Source of the DNA: Oscarella lobularis | Taxonomy: Eukaryota; Porifera; Homoscleromorpha; Homosclerophorida; Oscarellidae | Assembly: GCF_947507565.1 (NCBI RefSeq) | Contig: NC_089178.1 | Location: forward strand, 1,798,001 to 1,862,000 | Length of the DNA: 64,000 nucleotides | Reading direction: 5' to 3' | In this document: one piece after another, positions 1 through 9,800 of the stretch | Layout: each line of letters opens with the position of its first letter | Numbering within the stretch: the first letter of the stretch is position 1 | Notes under the pieces: generated by a model | Told to the model about the DNA's origin: nothing | Seen by the model: the letters and a program-made list of their open reading frames with translations, nothing else | The model's database searches: none | Program-made: the position numbers and the translations under genes

Positions 1-113
1 CTTGCATCACTACCACGCGATCGAAATTGAAAGCACTGTTTCATATGCTTGTCACGATTTTAAGTTTCGTCGCAGGAAGGTGACTAAGGTATTCCGCGAA
101 GTAAAGTGCAGGT

Positions 114-1298
114 ATGAACATCACGGCCAATTGCGTGGAATCGGTGTCCATTTTACCGAAGAACGTCGCATCGTCCGTTCTGAAGTTTACAGTCGGTAAG
201 ATGGGTGTTGTTCAGACGCTCCTGTGGTTCTATGCCGTCTTTGCCATTGTCGGAAATTTGCTCGTCATTGCGTGGCGATGCACCCGATCGAAAGAGGAGA
301 GATACTCAGCTATATCCATCCTTGTACTGAGTCTTGCCGTCGCCGATTTCGTTTACGGCGTGCGCCTCTTGCTGTACGACGTCGCCCTGTACATGACGTC
401 GAATTGGTGCCAAACCGACGCAGTGCTCCGTCTCTGCCACGCTGCTTTGTTGCTTGCAGTTCCGTCCAACTTCGCAATGTGGTTCTTAACTGTTACGATT
501 GCCGTGCTTTGGTTTCGGTCCGTAGTCGGTTTTGGTTGTTCTCCCGTCAATACGAGTCGTTCGACTGTCGTCGGCGTTCTCGTCTTCGAAGGTTTAACTG
601 TGGCGGCACTTTCGGTTTTCATCGATATTTCCGACTACGTCTTCATCGATTGGAACGGCTTTCGTTTTGTTGACTGGACCCAGTGTGGTCCCGGTGCCGA
701 CACCTATCGTCTAAGTGCCCTGGGCAAAAGGAAGAGCGAGATCATCACTGTCGTTTACGTCAGCACCGGTCTGGCTATCATTGTTTTCGTTGCCACGCTC
801 TACGCAATTTTCTTTTTTCGTCTCTTTTGCCAACGTTTGCGACGTAGAAGGCAGGGATTTCAAAGGACATCGAGGGGAAATTCCGTGTTTGTCGGCGGAC
901 TCGGGACGAGATTGACGATTATTGTCTTTCTCGAGATATTCACTCTGAGCGACTCTCCGTGGAGAGTCTTTCAATGTCTGACGGATAGTTCCGTCAACGA
1001 AACGCTCAACGAGTCCGAGCAGAAATCTGTCACGCTGGTGGGCGCTGTCGTGTCGCCGTTATACGCGCCACTTCATCCTTTGCTCTATACGATTATGACG
1101 AGACCGTTTCTGAGCTGCCTCTACAAAGGGTGTTTGGGTCCATTGATGACGTTCTTTTCCAAGGCGAAGAGTCGGGTGTTGGGCACGCCAATTGAAGATC
1201 ATTCTCGCCCTACTGTCGTCTCGAAATTGTTTTCAGATACGTCTGAACGCAGAACGACGCTACTCACAGATTATCAATCAACAGAGAACGTTGCGTAG
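114..1298 (+). CDS. class A (rhodopsin-like) G protein-coupled receptor, probably a last exon
   Basis: A 394-residue open frame with about seven hydrophobic segments. The first holds GNLLVIAW (the TM1 Gly-Asn pair). The second holds LSLAVADF, matching the conserved LAxAD of TM2. A Cys lies just before TM3 in SNWCQTD. TM7 ends in PLHPLLYTI, a variant of NPxxY in which Asn is His. TM3 ends in LWFRS, so the usual DRY is not evident. The N-terminus is short with one NxT sequon, and the tail is rich in Ser and Thr. A good acceptor (gtgcag) lies just before the first ATG, so this may be the 3' exon of a longer gene reaching beyond the window. The TM2-TM3 region faintly resembles leucine-rich-repeat receptors (LGR), but no ectodomain is visible. 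The ligand cannot be inferred. Class A assignment is fairly sure; subfamily is not. Confidence 0.75.
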   Translation: MNITANCVESVSILPKNVASSVLKFTVGKMGVVQTLLWFYAVFAIVGNLLVIAWRCTRSKEERYSAISILVLSLAVADFVYGVRLLLYDVALYMTSNWCQTDAVLRLCHAALLLAVPSNFAMWFLTVTIAVLWFRSVVGFGCSPVNTSRSTVVGVLVFEGLTVAALSVFIDISDYVFIDWNGFRFVDWTQCGPGADTYRLSALGKRKSEIITVVYVSTGLAIIVFVATLYAIFFFRLFCQRLRRRRQGFQRTSRGNSVFVGGLGTRLTIIVFLEIFTLSDSPWRVFQCLTDSSVNETLNESEQKSVTLVGAVVSPLYAPLHPLLYTIMTRPFLSCLYKGCLGPLMTFFSKAKSRVLGTPIEDHSRPTVVSKLFSDTSERRTTLLTDYQSTENVA

Positions 1299-1314
1299 AC
1301 TAGGCATTGTCAAA

Positions 1315-4300
1315 CTATTCTACTACTGAAGTCTGTTCATCCGTGTATATCTGCTCGAGACGAACAAGTATTTCTCCAAATTTTGGCCTTTCCTCCTGAT
1401 CTCCCTTCCAGCAGTCTTCCACCAATTTCCAGTACCCCTCCGGACACTCCTCAAGCTTCTCCGGGCGGCAACCCTTTACAACAGCCTCTTCAATTTCAAA
1501 AACCCACTTGAAATGACGCGTGTGGTAAGGCAGCCGTCGCGACCAAATCTCCCACAGAACAATAGAGAAACTACACAAACGAAATTAACTTGGCCCCTTC
1601 CACGCCCCCTGGCGAAATGCCCTGTATGTATTTCCTTATTTCCTCCAGGGCGTTTCGCCACCCCTCTAACGTGCGTCGTACTAACCTGTAAACATCTGTT
1701 GACGTTCCGTAAGCTCTCTCTTGAAAAAGCTCAGGCGAACGCCAAAGAAGCGTACCGATATTGACTGTCAGCTCTCGATCGGGATTCAGAAGAAGCGGAG
1801 CCGTCTCTTCGGACTCCGTTTTCCCGTGCCGATTCCTTTTCCTCTTCTGGCTCCTACGCCGACCGAGAACGGCCACTTGAATCTGCTTCTCCTCCTTGAC
1901 GAGCCGCGCCTGCCCGAAATCGGCCACCTTGACGATCCACCCGTCGCTCAGAAGCAAATTGTTGCTCTTCAAATCGCGATGAATTCTCGCCGGACGAAGA
2001 CCGTGAAGAAAATTCATACCCTTAGCGGCGTCGATCGCAAATTGCATCTTTCGTCGAGTCGTCAACGAAATCGATTCGTTGCGCAGAACGCTGCCAAGCG
2101 CGCCCCGATGAAGATACTCCATGACGAGAAAGGGCCGTCCCGATCCGGACATTCGTCCGGCGCCGAGAAACATGACGATATTCGGATGACGTATGGCGCG
2201 CATGAGACGAACCTCGCGTTCGAATTCCAACGCAAATCGATGGTGGGATCGATAGCAGACGTGTTTGAGTTTCTTCACGGCGACGATCCAATCGCGATAC
2301 GTCGCCTGACGCACTTCGCCGTAGCTGCCCGGCGAATCGACGTCGATGCGCGGACCCATCTCCAATTCGGACGGATCGACTTCCCAGACGTCGGTCAGTT
2401 CGAGAAGTTGCTGTTGAGTGTTCGTCAACTGTTTCGACTTCTTCGTCGTTCGTTGAATGAAGAGAAGCATGAGCGCTATGACGACGAGAAAGCAGACGAC
2501 GCCCAATCCGATCAGATAATAGGTCGGATAGCGGCACGTGTTGCCCGTGTAGCCGAAGTGGCATTTGCAGAGGGGCGTCAGCGTTCGATTGTTGCTGCTG
2601 TACATGACGAAGCACGTGCCCATGTGACAGTAGTTCGCTTCGCACGTGCACGCCATCTCGGTCGCCGAGTTCGCCGATCTCGTCGTCGTCATTCCGAGCG
2701 GACACGTCTGACAGGTCGACGAGCCGACGGCGGAGTACGTTCCTTTTGGACACGATTTGCACCTGTTCGTCGCGTAGTCTCGACTGAAGTAACCGGCTCG
2801 GCAACCGGGCTGCAGCTGCGTTAGATAGAGCTCATTGCCGACGTCGGCTTTCCTGCAGACTGGTCGCTTGTAGCCGAGCATCATGAAACTGTTGTTGAAC
2901 CAGAAAGTGCTCTGGACGTACAAGTTGAGGGGAATATTCGAAAGGCGCGACCAAATGACGTCCGACATGGAAAACGTCCACGCCGAGCTGTACGGAACGG
3001 AGAAGTTGTATTTACTGGGGCCGGGACAGCGCCAAGCTTCTTTCTGACTTAGAAATACGAAATACGCTCGGTCGCCGAATACAATGGCATTACTAATCGT
3101 GTTGTTCGAGAAGGCGCTCGGGTCTGGATCGCCGGCGCGGATTTTCACGCGACTCCAGCGCCGAGTTGGTACGTCGTACGACCAGAACGACGAGTCCGAG
3201 TGGCTCGATCCGCCGTAAACGTACATCGTGTTTTTCCAAATGAAGGCTTTGTGACTCGATCTAGGCTCCGGGTAGGGATACAGACTGGAGCCGCGACCGT
3301 GATATGGAGCCAGTTGAGTCCAGACGGCCATGCACTCGGAACCGATTTGCTTCAACGTGAGAAGCCAGAGATCATTCATTTGATTGTCGGCGTCATTGGA
3401 ATACTTTCGTATCCAGCCTCCAAAGAGCAGCACGGATCCGTTTTGCAGTGTTACCATCGAGTGACTGTGTCGACCCCGCGGACGAAAGCCACCGTCGTTC
3501 AGCATCGTCCAGGTTGTCTCGTTCAGATTGAGCGCCCACGTTTTGTCGTAGAAGCCGTACACCGGTTTACCGCCTTTCTCGTCGACCGTCTTCCCGCCGA
3601 AAAGAACGAGCAAATAGAAGTCGTCGGTGTCGCGTACGACTCGAGCGAGACTCCATTGCGGCGCGACGAGAGCCGGTGGCGAGACGTCGCAACGATACAT
3701 CCACCATCGCAGTTTGACTCGCTGATATTCCATGATCCACAAGTCGCGTTTGTAGGGCGTCGGCGTCGACGCATTGCCGAGATAGCGACCGCCGAAGACG
3801 AACAGTTTAGACTTCTTTTGCGCCTCGTCGTAGTGAAAATAAGAGACGTCGCGGAAAACGAGGTCGGGATGAGACGGCACTTGTCGGTTGAGCTGCCACA
3901 CCCAACGCAAGCCGGCCATAGTTCGAACGTAGGTCAGGTTCCACACGTCGTTCGAGTGGGCCAATACACTGAGACTTCCCCCACCGAAAACGACAACCTT
4001 TTCGTCCATGACGACGGCACTACAACTGACGTATCGATCGGGGTAATTGTTCGTTACCAGGACCGATTCCGTCCATTTGACGGTTTTCGTGTGAAAAAGA
4101 AAGATCTTTCCACGCCCAGCGATAATCACAATGAAATCTGTTCCTTTTATATGCACTGCTTTCACTTCCCTCATGGCCAACCGCGGCGGATTTTCCTTGA
4201 GCAACGTCCACTGGGAATTGGACGTATTGAACGCCCAGACCTCGTTCCAAAAATCGTCTCTGTCGAAAAGACTCTTCAAGCCACCGATCACGTACATCGT

Positions 4301-5146
4301 CTCGCCGACGAGCGCGGCCGAATGATACCAGCGTCCGTCGGGCGTCGGGCGGGGCGTCACGATTCGAATCCATTCGTACGTCGTATTATGGCTGAAGCGA
4401 TCGTCGACGCATCGAAGCTCCCACAGGTCGCTCATCACGACGGGTGGCCGACGACCCGCCCGCGTCAGCCAGGCGGGAAGTTGGGACCTCCACGGCGGAA
4501 AAAAATTGTGTACGCCGCCGAAGATGAGAATCGACTTGGAGCATCGGCATCGCGACGCTCGTCCACGCGGCGGAACCGTCGGGACGGCGGTGTGAAAAAA
4601 TAGCGATTGGAACTTCGCTCCCGGCGGCGACGACGACGATTGCGTCGTTCTAATTTTGTTCCACGTTTCTGTTTCGCCTTCGAACAGCCAGACGTCGAAA
4701 AACGTTTTTGCCTCATCGACGAAGTAATTTCCGCCGCCGACGAGGACGACGCGAGTGTCGCAGACGGTCGTCATGGTGTGTCCGAATCGCGCTTTCGGTC
4801 GAGGGGCTTTCGTTATGTCCATCCACTCGCCCGTCCACGGCACGTACGTCCAAGTGTCGTACGACGACGCGCCGCGAACGTCGCCGCCGAAGACGACCAT
4901 TCGCTGGAGCGCCGTCGATGAATTGCTTCGTCGATAGACGGCGGCCGAGTGGCCGGCGCGCGGGCTTGGTATGTTTTCGCCCCACGCCGCTTCTTGGTTG
5001 ATTGCGCACCAATTGTTGACGGGATTGCACCGTCCTGAAGTGATCTGTTCGAGCGATGGCAAATGATCATGAGGATGACTTGTGTGGAGGGTCTGAGTCA
5101 TTATTTCTAGTATTAGTCCTAAGAAAGGCAGCCCAGCTCGGCTCAT
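1315..5146 (-). CDS. receptor-type protein kinase with Kelch, GCC2/GCC3 and EGF ectodomain
   Basis: Two exons, 5146-1686 and 1570-1315, joined over a 115-base GT-AG intron in phase, give 1,238 residues. A hydrophobic start (MSRAGLPFLGLIL) suggests a signal peptide. About ten Kelch blades follow (repeated VFGG, IFGG, LFGG, VYGG), then a Cys-rich GCC2/GCC3-type motif (KGTYSAVGSSTCQTCPLG) and an EGF-like module ending CKCHFGYTGNTC. A transmembrane helix lies near residues 875-897. The cytoplasmic kinase keeps VAVKK (VAIK lysine), HRDLKSNN and DFGQAR, GTLLWRSPE, and the C-lobe LWEIWSRRLPY. HRDLKSNN is the TKL or Ser/Thr form rather than the HRDLAARN of most receptor tyrosine kinases, so target residue is open. 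The glycine loop is degenerate (SPGSYGEV). A Lys/Arg-rich insertion lengthens the activation loop. Ectodomain resembles attractin-type Kelch/EGF proteins. Ligand unknown. Confidence 0.88.
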
Positions 5147-5587
5147 GTCTACTCTGAAGATTCGAGGGAAACTGAGACTCGGAGTGATGGACTGGAAGGT
5201 TTTGGCTCTGCACCTGTGAAGCGCTCAGGCTGTGGGGTGACGATAATAACTGATGTCTTGATAAAGCAGTTTCTGAGCTCCCCCACTTTCAGTTTCCAGT
5301 TCTGTGCTAAAATCATCCCCTTTTCAAGTCAGCTGACAGTCTGTATGATGACATGTGCACATGTACTATGCACATGTACTAATTAATGGTTCAGGAGCCG
5401 CCCCGTTTGAGAATGGACGAGAAGTTTTGCTTACTGTGAAGCTCGAGTCGTTTCAACACTGCGCGGGTGTAAAATCGTGACTTCGTCCATACATGTAGTA
5501 CAATACAACCGGTCATAATCAATTCTACTTCTAATTAGATTTGATGGGTCACCCCATTCTTTCGTCAGCTGCTACTCAACGACGAAC
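5147..5587. other. intergenic, divergent spacer between kinase and EgtD-like gene
   Basis: About 440 bases between two divergent start codons with no convincing open frame. Near 5345-5380 there is a short palindrome (ACATGTGCACATGT) followed by a second GCACATGTACTA copy. It may hold promoters for both genes, but no TATA box or other clear element was recognised. Confidence 0.5.
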
Positions 5588-6663
5588 ATGGAAAGCAACA
5601 ACGTCGACCAATCGTTTCTCGACGACGTCGTCGACGGTCTCTCCCAACCCCAAAAGACGCTCCATCCCAAGTATCTCTACGACGACGACGGCTCTCTTCT
5701 TTTTGAACAGATATGCGAGCTCGACGAGTACTATCTCACTCGCACCGAAATGGCGATCATGGAAGCGTCGTGCGACGAGATGGCAACCGCAATCGGACCG
5801 GACGCCGTCATAATCGAACCGGGCAGCGGCGCCGGAACGAAAACGAAGCTGCTCCTCGGGGCTCTTCGCACTCCCGCCGCCTACGTTCCCATCGAAATCT
5901 CCGACGACGCGCTGTCGCGGAGCACGACGATCCTTCGTAAAGATCTTCCCAAGGTTCGTGTTTTCCCCATGTGTGCCGACTTCACGAACGACGTCGATCT
6001 CCCCCGCGATCTTCCGTCTCACGCCCGTCGTCGAGTCGTCTATTTTCCCGGTTCGACGATCGGAAATTTCGAGCCGCACGATCGGTTGCCGCTTCTGCGA
6101 CGCTTTCGCAAGCTAGCCGGCAACGAAGGCGGCGCTCTGATGGGCGTCGATCTTCAAAAAGCCGACACGGACATCATATTTCGCGCCTATAACGATTCGC
6201 GGAACGTGACGGCCGCCTTTACGACGAACATCCTCGCGCGAATCAATCGCGAACTAGGAGCCGACTTTGACTTGGAACAATTTACTCACTGTACTGGGAA
6301 CCGGTGATGGGCGTTTCCGCGTTGGGCAGGTTTCTCTTTTTCAGACGCGCCTTACGATGCTAAACGCCATCGCATTGAAGTTCGGCTGTGTTCGAATGTT
6401 GAACAGACAGTGACGATACGTGGGCACACGTTCAACGTGAGGTCTTTTTTGTTTGTATCAATACTCATTGATCTTCCCAGTTTGCTCGCGACGAGTACAT
6501 CATTGCTGAGTACTCGCACAAATTCGACATATCGTCCTTTTCAGCTGAAATGGAGGCCGTAGGATTTAGATTGAGCAACGTCTGGACGGATAAGGATCGT
6601 CTTTTTGGCGTTCTCTTTTTTCAGTCCGACTGTCAAAAGGCAACTGGTAGTCCTTTGGATTGA
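5588..6663 (+). CDS. EgtD-like (histidine N-alpha-methyltransferase family) SAM-dependent methyltransferase
   Basis: Three exons, 5588-6290, 6345-6436 and 6481-6663, sum to 978 bases (325 residues), close to bacterial EgtD (about 320). EgtD trimethylates histidine to hercynine in ergothioneine synthesis. Family motifs in order: YDDDGSLLFEQICEL followed by DEYYLTRTE, the SAM motif IEPGSGAGTKT, and FPGSTIGNF with its substrate-binding Asn. Exon 2 restores HYAPYDAKRHRIEVRL, and exon 3 gives the terminal AEYSHKF then WTDKDRLFGVLFF. The family motif RIEMxL reads RIEVRL here, so a Met linked to histidine specificity in EgtD is Val; substrate could differ. Introns of 54 and 44 bases show it is resident in the nuclear genome. 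No partner sulfoxide synthase (EgtB/Egt1 type) is in the window. Family is clear; histidine as substrate is inference. Confidence 0.85.
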
Positions 6664-6819
6664 CAGGAGTTGATGATGAAAGGCTGGACCCCTTTGGTGT
6701 TGTTTTGATGGTACGGTTCACACACGTGTTTGGTTTGTTTTGGCTCATAACGTCAATTCTCAAGATACGAAGCCAATAAATATATGCATATGTGACGATG
6801 GCTCGCGTGATGGCTCGAG

Positions 6820-9800
6820 ATGGCTCGCGTGAGTCTCACGTGCGCTACCTCGTACCAGGCGACGTCTCGCTCTCGCTTGCGACCGATGCCGTTCGCCGTC
6901 TTAGCTGCATTTCTCGTCGCGTGCATTGCTCCGTCGTCCGTTCATGCTCTCCAAAGCTATCCGCTAGCCACAGACAATCGCTACGAGCTCAAATGGACGG
7001 GCGAAACGATCGAATTTCGCGTCGACGATCAGGGAGCGAACTACACGACAAAAGTCTCTCTCGTCTCGCTCGACGTCGTGCACGACGACGAAATCGTCGA
7101 CTGGATACCCGAAACGTGCATCGAGTATCCGTCAATAGCGGAGTTGGCCTCCTCCTCATCGAATCGAACCGAAGGCTTCAAGGACATCGCTGAAAGCGCT
7201 GGCTTCACACACCACTATAGACTCGACATTCCGGCGCGACCTCACTGCTATTTCGATTTCACCATTCCCGTCTCTAATTCGTCAAAGAATATCCGTCTGA
7301 AAGGGGAGTTCTGCGTACCCGAACTGATACCGGCTGGGGCGGCGATCGGCGACTACGACGCCGATGGCGATGCAGATATATTTTTTACTGTGCACCACGC
7401 GCAAAGTCGGTTATATAGGAATAATGGTGAGGAGTATGTATAGTGAAATGCTCTCCAGTGTTTTGTGTTATACCCCTCTCTCGTTTGTTTAAGATTTCGC
7501 GAATAATAAAAGTCCCCCTCCCTAATTGTCAATTGAAAGTGTCCATTGAAAGTGTCCATTGTAATCTTAGTGGAATTGTTCACCAAACGAGGCCAGAACA
7601 ATCTTTTGTAGTGTGTATCCTAGTAGTGTGTTATATCCCTAAAGTCTACTGGACGGCATGTTTGGTTCGTTCCATAAACGTTATTTTCAAGGTGATCGCA
7701 CTTTTACGGACGTGACTGAAGAAGCAAATGTGGGTCCGAAAAAGAATGGCAGTGGTGCTGTGTGGGCCGATTTTGACGCCGACGGCGATTTGGATTTATA
7801 TGTGACGTCGATTGGCGATAAGAGACACTTTCTCTATATTAATCAGGTAGACGACCTCATTGTAATTTTAGATTGCATCACAATCATCCCTGTAGGGCGG
7901 CCGTTTTACTGAGGAAGCGATTGAACGAAACGTGTCAGGGAGTCGCGAGGACAATCGTCCGCTGGCTGGAATGACGCCGAATGTGGGCGATTACGATCGA
8001 GACGGCTATCCGGATTTGTACACGACCGAGTGGCGCCTCTTGACGTCCAATCAGGCAAGCATTGAAAAGGCCTGCGGCTAAAGGGGTCTGAACGTTTTCC
8101 TATTTGTAGGATTCCTCTTCGCGACTTTTCCGCAATTTAGGCAGCGAGAAACCAGGGTAATAAGCGAGTCTCGTGGTCTTTGAAATGAGGACGGTTTTTG
8201 CGTGGGGGGAGGGCAGATACTTCGAAGACGTGACAGAGTTAGTTGGCGTTGGAATGGATTGGCTAAAGAAAGGCAATCCTCAAGCGGGCGGCATATTCAC
8301 CTTCTGCAGCTCATTTACGGTGAGATTCTTCCGTCCGGATGGATAGACTAGACGAGCTTCCGTTCGTCGGTCTAGGACTTCGATGAAGACGGTTGGCCGG
8401 ATTTGGCTGTGACGGCCGACTACGGCGATTCGCAGATGTTCTGGAACAATGGCAACAACACGTTCACAAGATGCACCGAAGCTTGCGGAATCACTCGACA
8501 CGTTGTACGCGATTATGCGTACAGAAACGTTTGTCTATCTTGCACTGTTTTTCCTCTCAGGATGCCATGGGTCATGCAATTGGCGATTGGAATGCCGACC
8601 AGCATATGGACTGGTTTTCGACGGGCGTCCATCAGGACGACGAGAACAAGTGCGAGGTGTTGGGCTGCTCGTTTGGCGACAACGGAAATTCTCTCTTCAC
8701 CAATGCCAACGAGGGTCGCGGCATTCGCCACTTCATCGACTCCACAGACGTTGTGAGTGGTAGAATTGAATTCTAAGGGGTTGGGATGAACATTTTCTTG
8801 CTTTTCCTATAAAGGCTAAAGTGCGGAACGGCTATTGGGGCTGGGGCGCGACGATGATCGATTTCAACAACGACAAATATGTGGATTTCTTCATGACAAA
8901 CGGTACTACAACTACAATACTTATTTCCGCAGTAGTCTTCACGTTATTGTTAGGCTTTGATAGCACGTCGACTACAACGGACGATGCATTTGCAACCGAT
9001 CCAGCAATATTGTGGATGAATAGGGGCCCCGCAATGAATCTGAGCACAGTCGATGTACAGATACAAAACAAAATGCTCGACGCATTTCTCTACTTGTTTC
9101 TTTTTATTTTGGAAGGTGGCTACACAAATGGGAATTAACAACACGCGCGATGGCCGTGGATTGATGAAATTTGATTTTGACTGTAAGAGGAGAAAACACT
9201 GCTTTTTGTGATCAAGCCTCCATTTCTCATTGCAGTGGATGGCGACGAGGACGTCGTGGTGTGTCACAATTTAGGAAAAGCGTCGCTGTACGAAAACTTG
9301 GGCGGAAACAAAAACAACTGGATACGCGTGAAAGCCGTGCACCGGTAGAGAAACAAAAAAATGGGATTGTTTAATTAGTCTAATCCGCGGTGAAAATTAG
9401 CTGTCCGGGACAGCAGCACAAACTCTGCGACAGCCTTCACGCTCGCGTCAAAGTGACGACAAAAGACGGATGGGTTCAGGTTCGAGCTAGAAAAATATGG
9501 GATATAATAATAATTATGATTTTGGATTCTATTAAGACCCAGGAAATCGGTTCCGGAGCTCATTTTATGGGCCAGAATGAAATCGAAGCTCATTTTGGCA
9601 TTGGAAGTGCGATTGGCGACTTGGTCGACGTTGACGTCGAATGGCCGCGATTGAATGTTTGGGTGAAGTACACGTCCGTGAGACCCAATACGCGCCTGCG
9701 AGCTATTGCGCCCGTCGCAGCAAAAAATAGGTCACTGCGCAAATCGAGTGTATACACCAAGGCAATGTAGTTGACGATCATTTGTTTATAGCAATCGTTC

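Noticed and set aside
1721-2824. Plus-strand open frame of 367 codons and another at 3200-4603 opposite the kinase gene
   Set aside because: Arg-rich composition typical of antisense to a GC-rich coding exon; the minus frame has clear Kelch and kinase motifs.
5588-6663. Bacterial contamination or a symbiont fragment for the EgtD-like gene
   Set aside because: Two in-phase GT-AG introns interrupt conserved motifs, and the flanks are animal genes.
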